Source: Candidatus Latescibacterota bacterium (lineage in GTDB: Bacteria > Latescibacterota > UBA2968 > UBA8231). Taken from it: a DNA stretch of 53,942 bases. Location: positions 1 to 53,942 of the forward strand of contig JAJEFJ010000020.1 in the NCBI GenBank assembly GCA_022820485.1. Direction: 5' to 3'. Positions 8,234-16,128 of this stretch are shown piece by piece; within the stretch, counting starts at the first letter, position 1, and each line of letters begins with the position of its first letter. The position numbers were made by a program, and so were the translations under genes. The notes under the pieces are model-generated. The model worked only from the letters and a program-made list of their open reading frames with translations. It had not been told where the DNA came from and made no database searches.

Positions 8234-9103
8234 CTAGGCCAATTTGTCCTCTAGATAGGCGCGAAACGCCGCGCCGAAATCCTGGTCGGCCAAGGCGAAA
8301 TCCGCGAAGGCCCGATAGTACGTGAGCGGCGTTCCTATGTCGTAGCGCATCTCGTCGCTCGCAAGGCGTATGCAGCGAACCTCAGCCCCGCGCTGGATCA
8401 GGACGCGGATGGCATCGGTCAACCACAACTCGCCGCCAACTCCAGGCTCAATCTCGTCAATGGCGGCGAAAATCTCCGGCGAAAAAATATAGCGGGCCGC
8501 AACCGCAAGACAACTCGGCGCAGCTTCCACCGTCGGCTTTTCAACGATGTCGGCGATGGCAAAGTCATCGTCGGCCTCGCCTTGCGGTGTGACGATCCCG
8601 TACTTGTAGGTCTCTTCGCGCGGCACTTCCCATACGGCAATGGTGGCGGCCGCGCCCTGCTGGACATGCGACTGCATCATCCGGCCAACCACGCCTGGTA
8701 CCCGCGGCGAGGTGACGATCGTGTCGCCAAATCCCACCACAAACGACTCGTCGCCGACGAATTCCCGCGCTTGGCGCACGGCATCGGCATTGCCGGAAGG
8801 ACGCCGCTGCCGCACATAGTAGAATTCAACGCCCTTGGCCGCGTAGTCAACCTCCCCGATCGCGCTATCGCCCAAGCGCGCCGCGAGTTCGGGATCGTCG
8901 TCGAAGTGATCCTCAATAGAACGCTTTTTGCGGCCCGTTACAAAGAGGAACTTGTCCAACCCCTGTTCGATCATCTCCTCGACCACGTACTGCACGACCG
9001 GCTTGCAACCAACGGGCAGCATCTCCTTAGGTTGGGATTTGGTCGCCGGTAGCAGGCGAGTGCCCAAACCGGCTACGGGGAATACGGCTTTGCGAATTGG
9101 CAC
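8234..9103 (-). CDS. galU: UTP-glucose-1-phosphate uridylyltransferase
   Basis: The 289-residue protein is a GalU nucleotidyltransferase, making UDP-glucose from UTP and glucose-1-phosphate in the cytoplasm. The nucleotide-binding signature AGLGTRLLPATKSQPKEMLP lies at 11-30, VQYVVEEMIEQG follows, and FVTGRKKRSIEDHFD near 55 and the later VEKP segment are typical of the family. The start is GTG at 9101-9103; this gives the correct family N-terminus and no ATG is closer. Its length is normal. It leads the leftward run of envelope genes, so its UDP-glucose probably feeds surface glycan synthesis. A promoter candidate lies 60 bases upstream. Confidence 0.93.
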   Translation of the reverse strand: MPIRKAVFPVAGLGTRLLPATKSQPKEMLPVGCKPVVQYVVEEMIEQGLDKFLFVTGRKKRSIEDHFDDDPELAARLGDSAIGEVDYAAKGVEFYYVRQRRPSGNADAVRQAREFVGDESFVVGFGDTIVTSPRVPGVVGRMMQSHVQQGAAATIAVWEVPREETYKYGIVTPQGEADDDFAIADIVEKPTVEAAPSCLAVAARYIFSPEIFAAIDEIEPGVGGELWLTDAIRVLIQRGAEVRCIRLASDEMRYDIGTPLTYYRAFADFALADQDFGAAFRAYLEDKLA

Positions 9104-9163
9104 GTTTTCTTTTTATTTTAAGTTTAAGAGAATCAAGGACATAAATAAAAATAGCACTTAGTG

Positions 9164-9192
9164 AAAATAGGAAGCTATAGGTGCTAAATCAA
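9164..9192 (-). promoter_or_regulatory. Putative galU promoter
   Basis: On the minus strand, TTGATT (9187-9192) and TATTTT (9164-9169) are separated by exactly 17 bases. This lies in the AT-rich divergent gap between galU and the PfkB kinase and would give a leader of about 55 bases. Read by eye; not tested. Confidence 0.45.
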
Positions 9193-9226
9193 GTCCGACT
9201 TACCTACCCTTTGCGCCGTCAATCTC

Positions 9227-10273
9227 ATGTTCGACTTGGCCCCAACTCGCCTGCGTGCCCTCGTGGCAGCATTTCCCGCGCTGCGCATCGGCGTAGTTGG
9301 CGACTTTTTCCTCGACTCCTACCTCGAATGCGACCCGGCCCTCGACGAAAAGTCGCTGGAGACCGGCAAAACCTGTTATCAGGTGATCAGCTACCGCCGC
9401 CAACCCGGAGCCGCCGGCAATGTCGCCGCCAACTTGCGCGCCCTCGGCGTGGGTGCGGTTGAGGCCGTGGGCTATTGCGGCGACGACGGCGAAGGCTACG
9501 AGCTGCGGCGGGCCATGCGCCGGCTGGGCCTAGATTTGACTGGCTTTCTCACCGCTCAGGGCCGCTTGACCCCGACCTATGACAAGCCCTGCTACGTCGA
9601 TAGCGGCCAGCGCGGCCGACCCGTACTCGAGGAACTAGAGCGGCTCGATGCCAAAAACCGCCGCCCGACCCCGACTAGTCTCCAACGCAATCTCATCAAT
9701 CACGTCCGTCAGCGCCTGGGCCACTGGGATGGGCTCGTGCTCATCGACCAAGTCGCCGAAGCCAATTGCGGCGTCCTCACCACGCACGTGCGCCGCGCCA
9801 TTGCCGCTGCGCTCGGTCCTCAGCCTAAGCTCATAGTCCTCGCCGATTCGCGCACGCGCATTGGGCTCTTTAATCGCGCTATCCTCAAGCCCAACCAGCG
9901 CGAGGCTTGGGCCGCGCTCGGCGGCCAAGGGCGCTTGTCGCTCAAGGCAGCGCACCACCACGCCCACGTACTCAGTAACCAGACTGGTCGTCCGGTGTTT
10001 CTAACGCTTGGCAATAGGGGGATACTCGTAGCCGACGGCAACGCAGTAAAGCACGTGCCGGCCGTATGTCTCACCACACCCGTTGATCCAGTCGGCACCG
10101 GAGACACTTGTGCGGCTGCCCTCAGCGCGGCCTTGGCGGCAGGTGCCGGACTGACAGAAGCGGCGGCGGTGGCCTGCTTGGCCGCGTCAATTACCGCTCA
10201 GCAGGTTGGCACGACCGGCACGGCCTCGCCAACCGAGCTAAGCCGCCGCTTGCACCAGTTGCGGCGCAGCTAG
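9227..10273 (+). CDS. PfkB-family sugar kinase (RfaE1/HldA-like)
   Basis: A 348-residue PfkB/ribokinase-fold kinase. The N-terminal GVVGDFFLDSY segment (about 22-32), the PGAAGNVAANLRALG block (about 63-77, the sugar-binding PfkB signature) and DPVGTGDTCAAAL near 288-300 (the anion hole and catalytic Asp, second PfkB signature) are all present. The layout resembles the kinase half of RfaE/HldE, which phosphorylates heptose-7-phosphate for LPS core synthesis, but the nucleotidyltransferase half is absent. Substrate assignment is therefore tentative. It is transcribed away from galU. No clear Shine-Dalgarno precedes the ATG. Its stop TAG overlaps the stop of the converging acyl-CoA synthetase in a shared CTAG. 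Confidence 0.82.
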   Translation: MFDLAPTRLRALVAAFPALRIGVVGDFFLDSYLECDPALDEKSLETGKTCYQVISYRRQPGAAGNVAANLRALGVGAVEAVGYCGDDGEGYELRRAMRRLGLDLTGFLTAQGRLTPTYDKPCYVDSGQRGRPVLEELERLDAKNRRPTPTSLQRNLINHVRQRLGHWDGLVLIDQVAEANCGVLTTHVRRAIAAALGPQPKLIVLADSRTRIGLFNRAILKPNQREAWAALGGQGRLSLKAAHHHAHVLSNQTGRPVFLTLGNRGILVADGNAVKHVPAVCLTTPVDPVGTGDTCAAALSAALAAGAGLTEAAAVACLAASITAQQVGTTGTASPTELSRRLHQLRRS

Positions 10274-12108
10274 GATGCGTAGGTCTGTTCGACGACCGTG
10301 CGATACCGCTCGACGATCGCCTTGGGCACGATCTTCTTCAGACCCTTGGTCAGGGTTCCGGCGTCCTCGCTCAGCGGCTCGGGCAAGAGCGCGACGCGCT
10401 GCGGCCGCTGGTAGCTCGGCAGACCAGCGGCCGTGGCCTCGGCGAGGAACCCTTCGCGGATTCGCTCGCCCAAGCTCGGATGCGTGCGCAGGGCATCCTC
10501 GTCCTCTAGCGGCAACCCGTCAATGCCGCTGTTTTTTGCCTCCTCCACATCCACCGTCACCAACGGCAGCGGATAGTCGCGCTGCTGGTCGCCGTACACG
10601 ATTACGTGCTCGACCAGGGGCACTCGGGCGAAAATTCGCTCCAAGGCTTCGGGATTGACAAACTCGCCGTTGCGCAGCTTGAACTGCCGGCCAACTCGCC
10701 CGTGGAACGAGAGAAAACCCTCGTCATCCATGCTGAACAAGTCGCCGGTCCGATACCAGATCTGGCCGCCTTCTTCCACTAGCACCTGCTCGGTCTGCTC
10801 GGGGTCGTGTAAATACCCGCGCATGACATTGGGACCGCTGGTCCACAACTCCCCGACCTGATCGCCGCTGGGCCGGAATTCATCCTGCGCTGGATCGTTG
10901 TACCCAATTTCCGACCCGTCTTCAGCCACGATCTTCACCGCCTGCAACGGCCTTCCCACCGTGCCGCTTTTGCGCCCGCCGAGATGGTTGGCGGCAATCA
11001 GCGGTGCGCACTCGGTCGTACCGTAGCCCTCGTACGTGGTGATGTCGAGCACGTGATGAAAAAAGTCCAACGCCTTGGGATCGGCCTTGGCCGAGCCAAC
11101 GATCAAAAGCTCTAGATGAGGCCCGACCCGCGTGGCGAGTTGGGCGCGAATTTTGCCGACGATTGAACGACCGATGGCGGCCAAAAAGAGCTTGTCACCC
11201 AGCCCAGCTTGGCCGCGCGCCAATCGCTCCTTGGCCGCAACCGAGCGCTGAATCAAGCCTCCCTTGAGGCCACCAGCGTCGATTTCCTTGCGCACATTGC
11301 CGTACACTTTGTCGAGTATCAGCGGCACGGTGAGGAAGCCCTCCGGCTCTGAGAGGCGAATGTCGCTGAGGACGCGATCGGGCGAGCGCGCCAAGTCCAA
11401 AATCCAGCCCTTGGCCAAGGGATAGTAGATGTTGAGAATTCCCATGGAGTGGTAGTCGGGCGCGGACTTGAACATGCGGAGCGGCTCGCGCTTGCTAATC
11501 ACGTCCCAAACCTCTTCGACGTTGGCGACGATGTTGGCATGAGTCTGGATCACGCCCTTGGGCAGGCCGGTTGAGCCCGAAGTATAGAGAATTTTCGATT
11601 CATCTTCCGGCAGGACCTCGACCTCGGGTACGTCCGCGCTGCTCTCCGCCAGTTCTTCCCAAGGGATCGCATTCCCGGCCTCGCCCTCGGTCAACGCAAT
11701 CTGCGGCGTCTTGTCCAGTCGCTCTCGGATGGTGTCAAACCGCTCGTAGCCCTTGCGATCTACGACCAGCAACTCAACCGCAGAGTGTGCGATGCTGTGG
11801 GCGAGCGCCTCGTCAGGCGACTGGATACACAGCGGCACCGCACTGACTCCAATGCAGTCGGTCGCCAGAAAGATCAACAGCGGCTCGCTGCCGCCATCGG
11901 TGAGGATGCCCACGCGCTGGCCCTTGGCCAAACCCTGTGCCGCAAGACCAGCCGCGAGCCGGTCGCGGCGACTTTTGAGCTCGGCGTAGGTCACGGGCTG
12001 GTAGCTCAATGTGCGGCTACCCTCTACGGGTTTGAGCTCTCGAATGGCCGTCTGTTCGGCACAGGTTGCGAAGCTATGGTTGAGCAAATCTCTCAGCGTT
12101 CGTCCCAT
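10270..12108 (-). CDS. Long-chain acyl-CoA synthetase (AMP-binding enzyme)
   Basis: A 612-residue adenylate-forming enzyme of the FadD/long-chain-fatty-acid-CoA ligase group, which activates acids with ATP and loads them on CoA. The P-loop YTSGSTGLPKG is at 175-185, the YEGYGTTECAPL motif near 388, and YRTGDLFSMDDEGFLSFHGR near 480 carries the conserved Asp and hinge residues. An ATG 29 codons upstream is in frame, but the added Arg/Lys-rich residues do not belong to the family, so MGRTLRDLLNHSF is chosen. A minus-strand TATAAA (12142-12147) could be its -10 box. It converges on the sugar kinase with a four-base overlap. Exact chain-length preference cannot be read. Confidence 0.9.
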   Translation of the reverse strand: MGRTLRDLLNHSFATCAEQTAIRELKPVEGSRTLSYQPVTYAELKSRRDRLAAGLAAQGLAKGQRVGILTDGGSEPLLIFLATDCIGVSAVPLCIQSPDEALAHSIAHSAVELLVVDRKGYERFDTIRERLDKTPQIALTEGEAGNAIPWEELAESSADVPEVEVLPEDESKILYTSGSTGLPKGVIQTHANIVANVEEVWDVISKREPLRMFKSAPDYHSMGILNIYYPLAKGWILDLARSPDRVLSDIRLSEPEGFLTVPLILDKVYGNVRKEIDAGGLKGGLIQRSVAAKERLARGQAGLGDKLFLAAIGRSIVGKIRAQLATRVGPHLELLIVGSAKADPKALDFFHHVLDITTYEGYGTTECAPLIAANHLGGRKSGTVGRPLQAVKIVAEDGSEIGYNDPAQDEFRPSGDQVGELWTSGPNVMRGYLHDPEQTEQVLVEEGGQIWYRTGDLFSMDDEGFLSFHGRVGRQFKLRNGEFVNPEALERIFARVPLVEHVIVYGDQQRDYPLPLVTVDVEEAKNSGIDGLPLEDEDALRTHPSLGERIREGFLAEATAAGLPSYQRPQRVALLPEPLSEDAGTLTKGLKKIVPKAIVERYRTVVEQTYAS

Positions 12109-12124
12109 CGCAAGCCTCTTTCTC

Positions 12125-12148
12125 AGTGATTTATGGAGTGATTTATAT
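12125..12148. repeat. 12-base-period direct repeat in divergent promoter region
   Basis: AGTGATTTAT occurs at 12125-12134 and again at 12137-12146, one helical turn apart, between the divergent acyl-CoA synthetase and barrel-protein genes. It overlaps a possible minus-strand -10 box, so it could be an operator for either gene. Confidence 0.4.
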
Positions 12149-12229
12149 CGTTGTCGTTTGCGGCGCACAGGCGCACAAAAGAACCGCCTTGCCATTGCAC
12201 ACGTGGCCCGGCGACCGCATCTTCCCTAT

Positions 12230-13858
12230 ATGAATTTTCGCTGCAATCGCGCCTTAGTCTTACTGTTCTTATCCTGCCCAGCCACCTCCTTGGCTCAACC
12301 CTCGGTGGCCATGTTCGGCTACTCGCTCAGCATGGGCAGCGTCACCGTGGACCAAGAGCAGCTATATCGCCTCAGCCTCCGACCCGACTTCCCCTTGGGC
12401 CGCTTGGGCATTGGCCTCGACTTAGAGCTGTTTGTCGAGCGCAATGGCGATCTTGGTTCACGCGGCTGGGAGGCTGGCTCGTCAACCCAAACCTTCGATT
12501 CAATCTTGCGCAAAATTTACTACGTGCGCTATGGCCGTCCCAACGACGCGGTGTACGTCAAAATCGGCGCGCTCGACAACGTGACGTTGGGGTACGGCCT
12601 CATCATGGACAACTACCGCAACACCCTGCACTATCCGGGCATCAAGAAAACCGGATTCCAGTTCCGCATCGCCAATTTTGCCAGCACTAATATCGGACTC
12701 GAAGGAGTGATCAACAACCTCCAAGACTTCCAAGAGGGCGGTGCCCTCATCGGGCTGCGGACCATTGGCTACGCCGCCGATCTCGAAGTGGGTGTAACCT
12801 TTGTCGCCGATCTCGACCAGTACAGCGGCCTGCGCGACAGCGATTCCGACGGCGTACCCGACCCCATTGACGCCTTCCCAGACGATGGCAACTTTGCCCT
12901 CGACAACGATTCCGACGGCGTGCCCGACCACATCGACAGCGACGACGACAACGACGGCATCATCGACGCCGACGCCGGCAGCGGCCTCTCCGCCGATATC
13001 GCCTCCGCTTTGTTGGGACTCAACGCCAATTACGGCAACGCCTTCCCAATAGACCAAGACGTGGACCGCCACAAGCCCTTCAACAGAAATCGCGTTGGCC
13101 AAGACTTCTTTTCGATCTTGGGCGTGGACCTGGCCTATCCGCTCATCCGCGACCTAGGCCTAGAGCTCAAGCTCTACGGCCAATTCGCCATGTTAATCGA
13201 CGACGACGACGCCCTCTCCAGCTTTGAGGCGCAACAGCAAGGCGTTTACCCCGGCAATCGCCAAGCGACTGGGTTCGGAATCGCCGCCCCGGGCCTGTGG
13301 TTGACTTTAGGCCCGCTCAACGGCCAACTGGACTTCCGCCACTTCCGCCGCGATTTCGACTCGCGCTACTTCGACGAGCTGTACGAACTTGATCGTGCGT
13401 ATCTCGATCTCGCCACCGGACAGGCCCAAGCCAAGGATGCGAGGCTAGGCTACAGCAACAACCTCTCCGGCTTCTTTGGTCACTTGGGCACGGAACTTGG
13501 CTCGTACGCGTACGCCTCGGTTTCCTATCAGTATTTGACGGGCACCGGCGACCCAAAACAGCAGCTTATCGCCAGTGCATCCTTGTCGCGCAAACTGCTC
13601 AAGTACTTCCCCCACCTCAAGCGCGCGTACGCTTATTTTCACAAGAACAACATCGGCCGGAATCCCAACGAGGATGGCACCGGCCGGGACGACTTCTTTG
13701 AGCCGACCAAAGACACCTTCTACGGCTTTGACGTTGGACTGAACATAAAAGAAGGCGCATCCGTGCGCTGGGATACTCGCTTCGTCTTCGAACGCACCGC
13801 CAATCAGCGCTTGCAGCGCCACAAAATCATGACCCTCGAAACCGTATTCGACTTTTGA
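12230..13858 (+). CDS. Outer-membrane beta-barrel with thrombospondin type 3 repeats
   Basis: A 542-residue protein with a signal peptide (MNFRCNRALVLLFLS, cleavage near SLAQ). Alternating hydrophobic strands and a C-terminal Phe (ETVFDF) are typical of outer-membrane barrels. Residues 203-248 hold thrombospondin type 3-like calcium motifs (DSDSDGVPD, DNDSDGVPD, DDDNDGIID) inserted between barrel strands, probably in a surface loop. The start at 12230 is chosen for the signal peptide; no clear Shine-Dalgarno is present and the frame is open further upstream. It begins an operon with an enolase-superfamily enzyme (one-base gap) and two M19 dipeptidases, suggesting an uptake or surface role for the substrate of those enzymes. 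The ligand is unknown. Confidence 0.8.
   Translation: MNFRCNRALVLLFLSCPATSLAQPSVAMFGYSLSMGSVTVDQEQLYRLSLRPDFPLGRLGIGLDLELFVERNGDLGSRGWEAGSSTQTFDSILRKIYYVRYGRPNDAVYVKIGALDNVTLGYGLIMDNYRNTLHYPGIKKTGFQFRIANFASTNIGLEGVINNLQDFQEGGALIGLRTIGYAADLEVGVTFVADLDQYSGLRDSDSDGVPDPIDAFPDDGNFALDNDSDGVPDHIDSDDDNDGIIDADAGSGLSADIASALLGLNANYGNAFPIDQDVDRHKPFNRNRVGQDFFSILGVDLAYPLIRDLGLELKLYGQFAMLIDDDDALSSFEAQQQGVYPGNRQATGFGIAAPGLWLTLGPLNGQLDFRHFRRDFDSRYFDELYELDRAYLDLATGQAQAKDARLGYSNNLSGFFGHLGTELGSYAYASVSYQYLTGTGDPKQQLIASASLSRKLLKYFPHLKRAYAYFHKNNIGRNPNEDGTGRDDFFEPTKDTFYGFDVGLNIKEGASVRWDTRFVFERTANQRLQRHKIMTLETVFDF
12836..12973 (+). repeat. Thrombospondin type 3 calcium-binding repeats
   Basis: Encodes residues 203-248 of the barrel protein. 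DSDSDGVPD and DNDSDGVPD share nearly identical DNA (GATTCCGACGGCGT in both), followed by a degenerate DDDNDGIID copy. The Asp ladder fits Ca2+ binding. Confidence 0.85.
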
Positions 13859-13859
13859 T

Positions 13860-14972
13860 ATGAAAATCACTCGCGTATCCGCTCATTACCTGCGCCTACC
13901 CGACGTTACCGCTCGCTGCGACGGCACGCAGGACACCTGTCTGATCCAAATAGAAACCGACGCTGGCATCACCGGCTGGGGCGAAGTTGATTCGGCTCCC
14001 ACCGTGGTCAAGGCCGTCGTCGAGGCCCCGCTCTCCCACCAGATTAGCAACGGCCTCGCCAACGCGCTAGAGGGCCTGGACCCGCTGACCATCGACGTAT
14101 GCGGAGACCGCATGCTCGAAGCAGCCAACTACTACGGCCGCGTCGGCGTGGGCACGCATGCCATGGCCGGCGTCAACCTCGCGCTGTGGGACATTGCTGG
14201 CAAAGCGCGCAATTGCCCGGCCTACGAGCTGCTCGGCGGCCCCTATCAAACCAAATTCCGCGCCTATTGCTCCATCCTCTTCGGCGACACGCCGCAAGAG
14301 ACCGGCGAATTGGCCCGCCGCTTTGCTGGTGAGGGGTTCACAGCCATCAAGTTCGGCTGGGGACCCATGGGACAGAGCGAGGCAAACGACATCGCCTTGG
14401 TGCGCGAAGCGAGGAAGGGGGCCGGGCCGGATGTGGACATCTTGGTGGATGCTGGGCAGGTGTGGGACTGGAAAACCGGTCTCAAGCGCGCCGAGCAGTT
14501 CGCCGATTACGGCATATTCTGGCTTGAAGAACCTTTGCACCCCGAGGATGTCGCAGGCTATGCACACCTCTGCGAGCGCAGCCCAGTGCCCATCGCCACG
14601 GGCGAGGCCGAGTCGCGCTATCAGGATTTTGAGCGACTACTCGTCAATGGCCACATCGACTGGGTTCAGCCGGACCCGGGCCGTTGCGGACTTTCGACCA
14701 TGGTCGAGGTCGGTCGCCTCGCTCACCGCCTGCACCGCAAGATAGTAAACCACTCGTTCAAAAGCGGCATCACCATTGCCGCCTCCTTGCACGGACTTGC
14801 GGCAGTTCCCCACGGCGAGGTCTTTGAATACTGCATGGCCGACTCGCCCTTGCGCCACGACCTGACGCACGAAAAATTCGCAGTCGTCGATGGCTACGTT
14901 CACGTGCCGGAGGGGCCGGGGTTGGGCGTGACCATCAATGAAGAGATAGTAGAAAAGTATCTAGTGAATTAA
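13860..14972 (+). CDS. Mandelate-racemase-type enolase superfamily enzyme
   Basis: A 370-residue cytoplasmic enzyme of the mandelate racemase subgroup. Metal ligands are Asp197 (ILVDAGQ), Glu223 (WLEEPL) and Glu249 (ATGEAE). The catalytic pair is Asp272 (QPDPGRCG) and His298 (NHSFKSG), with Glu323 (EYCMADSP) as electrophile, and Lys164 in AIKFGWGPMG marks the second-strand lysine. Enzymes with this set usually dehydrate acid sugars such as rhamnonate, galactonate or related sugar acids; they are not dipeptide epimerases, which use two lysines. The gene lies one base after the barrel-protein stop and 18 bases before the first M19 gene. The substrate is not predictable from sequence alone. Confidence 0.88.
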   Translation: MKITRVSAHYLRLPDVTARCDGTQDTCLIQIETDAGITGWGEVDSAPTVVKAVVEAPLSHQISNGLANALEGLDPLTIDVCGDRMLEAANYYGRVGVGTHAMAGVNLALWDIAGKARNCPAYELLGGPYQTKFRAYCSILFGDTPQETGELARRFAGEGFTAIKFGWGPMGQSEANDIALVREARKGAGPDVDILVDAGQVWDWKTGLKRAEQFADYGIFWLEEPLHPEDVAGYAHLCERSPVPIATGEAESRYQDFERLLVNGHIDWVQPDPGRCGLSTMVEVGRLAHRLHRKIVNHSFKSGITIAASLHGLAAVPHGEVFEYCMADSPLRHDLTHEKFAVVDGYVHVPEGPGLGVTINEEIVEKYLVN

Positions 14973-14990
14973 CCCAAAGGGTTTCCCATC

Positions 14991-16124
14991 ATGCCCGATC
15001 GCCCCATGCTCATCATCGACGGCCACCTCGACTTGGCCTTCAACGCCCTGCACCACCGCCGCGACCTCACCCAAGACGTCCACGTCCTGCGCGAGCGCGA
15101 AGACCCCAAACCCGTAGGCCCTTCCCACCCCGACTCGCTGCGCGACAGAAAGCGCCCCGAAAGCTCCTCGCGCGGCACGGCCACCGTATCCCTGCCGCAG
15201 ATGCGCCAAGGCTGCGTCGGCATCGCGCTCTCGACCATCATGTGCCGAGTGCAGATGCCCACCGGCCTCCTCGACGACGGCATGAGAACCCAAGAAGCAG
15301 CCCACTCCGTCGGCCAATCGCATCTTCACTATTACAAAGCGCTAGAACGCGAGGGCCAACTGCGCTTCATCCGCGACACAAGCGATCTCGACGCGGCCAT
15401 CGCCGCTTGGCAAAATCCCGACTCAACGACTCCTATCGGCCTGATACTGAGTATGGAAAGTGCCGATCCTATCTTAGACCCCGAGCAAGTAAGCTGGTGG
15501 TGGGAGCAGGGCCTGCGCTCGGTGGGATTGACGCACTTTGGTGCCAATACCTGGGGTCATGGTACCGGCACTCGCGGCGGGCTGTACGCCGATGCCTATC
15601 CCCTGCTCGACGCGCTCGCCGCAACCGACATCGCCCTCGACCTAACCCACGCCTCAGACTTAGTCTTCTGGCAGCTTTTGGATTACTGGTCAGGGCCGGT
15701 CCACGCTAGCCACTGCAACTGCCGAGCCCTCGTCCCCGGCCAGCGCCACCTCAGCGACGAGATGATCCAAGCCATCGCCGAGCACGGCGGCGTCATCGGC
15801 GCGGTCTTCGCCGAATTCATGCTCAATCCCGAGATCAACTTCGACGCCCCGGCGACTTATCCGCAAACCGCCCGCCGCTCCATGTCGGCCGTCGTCGATC
15901 ACATCGACCACATCTGCCAGCTCGTCGGCAACTGCGACCACGTCGCCATCGGCTCCGACCTCGACGGCGGCTTCGGGCGCGAAATGGCACCCATTGACTA
16001 CGACACCATTGCCGACTTACAACGCTTCCTCGACATCCTCGAGCGGCGGGGCTACTCAACCCACGACATTGCGGCCATCGCCCACGGCAACCTCTCTCGC
16101 TTCTTCCGCCAAGCTTGGAGCTAA
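14991..16124 (+). CDS. M19 membrane-dipeptidase-family hydrolase, copy 1
   Basis: A 377-residue member of peptidase family M19 (renal dipeptidase), zinc metalloenzymes in an amidohydrolase-like barrel. The ligands appear in order: His12-x-Asp14 (DGHLD), the bridging Glu156 (MESADP), His220 (DLTH), His241 (ASHCNCR) and Asp323 (GSDLDGG). No signal peptide is present, so it is cytoplasmic. Family members cleave dipeptides, often with a D- or beta-residue at the second position, or dehydropeptides. A 60-residue charged insertion (about 25-65) sets it apart from copy 2. It is the third gene of the barrel-enolase-M19-M19 operon and is followed four bases later by its paralog. Confidence 0.9.
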   Translation: MPDRPMLIIDGHLDLAFNALHHRRDLTQDVHVLREREDPKPVGPSHPDSLRDRKRPESSSRGTATVSLPQMRQGCVGIALSTIMCRVQMPTGLLDDGMRTQEAAHSVGQSHLHYYKALEREGQLRFIRDTSDLDAAIAAWQNPDSTTPIGLILSMESADPILDPEQVSWWWEQGLRSVGLTHFGANTWGHGTGTRGGLYADAYPLLDALAATDIALDLTHASDLVFWQLLDYWSGPVHASHCNCRALVPGQRHLSDEMIQAIAEHGGVIGAVFAEFMLNPEINFDAPATYPQTARRSMSAVVDHIDHICQLVGNCDHVAIGSDLDGGFGREMAPIDYDTIADLQRFLDILERRGYSTHDIAAIAHGNLSRFFRQAWS

Positions 16125-16128
16125 TACA

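Noticed and set aside
12500..13102. Long antisense frame with valine-rich repeats opposite the barrel gene
   Set aside because: It mirrors the Asp-rich thrombospondin repeats on the other strand and has no promoter, Shine-Dalgarno or family features.
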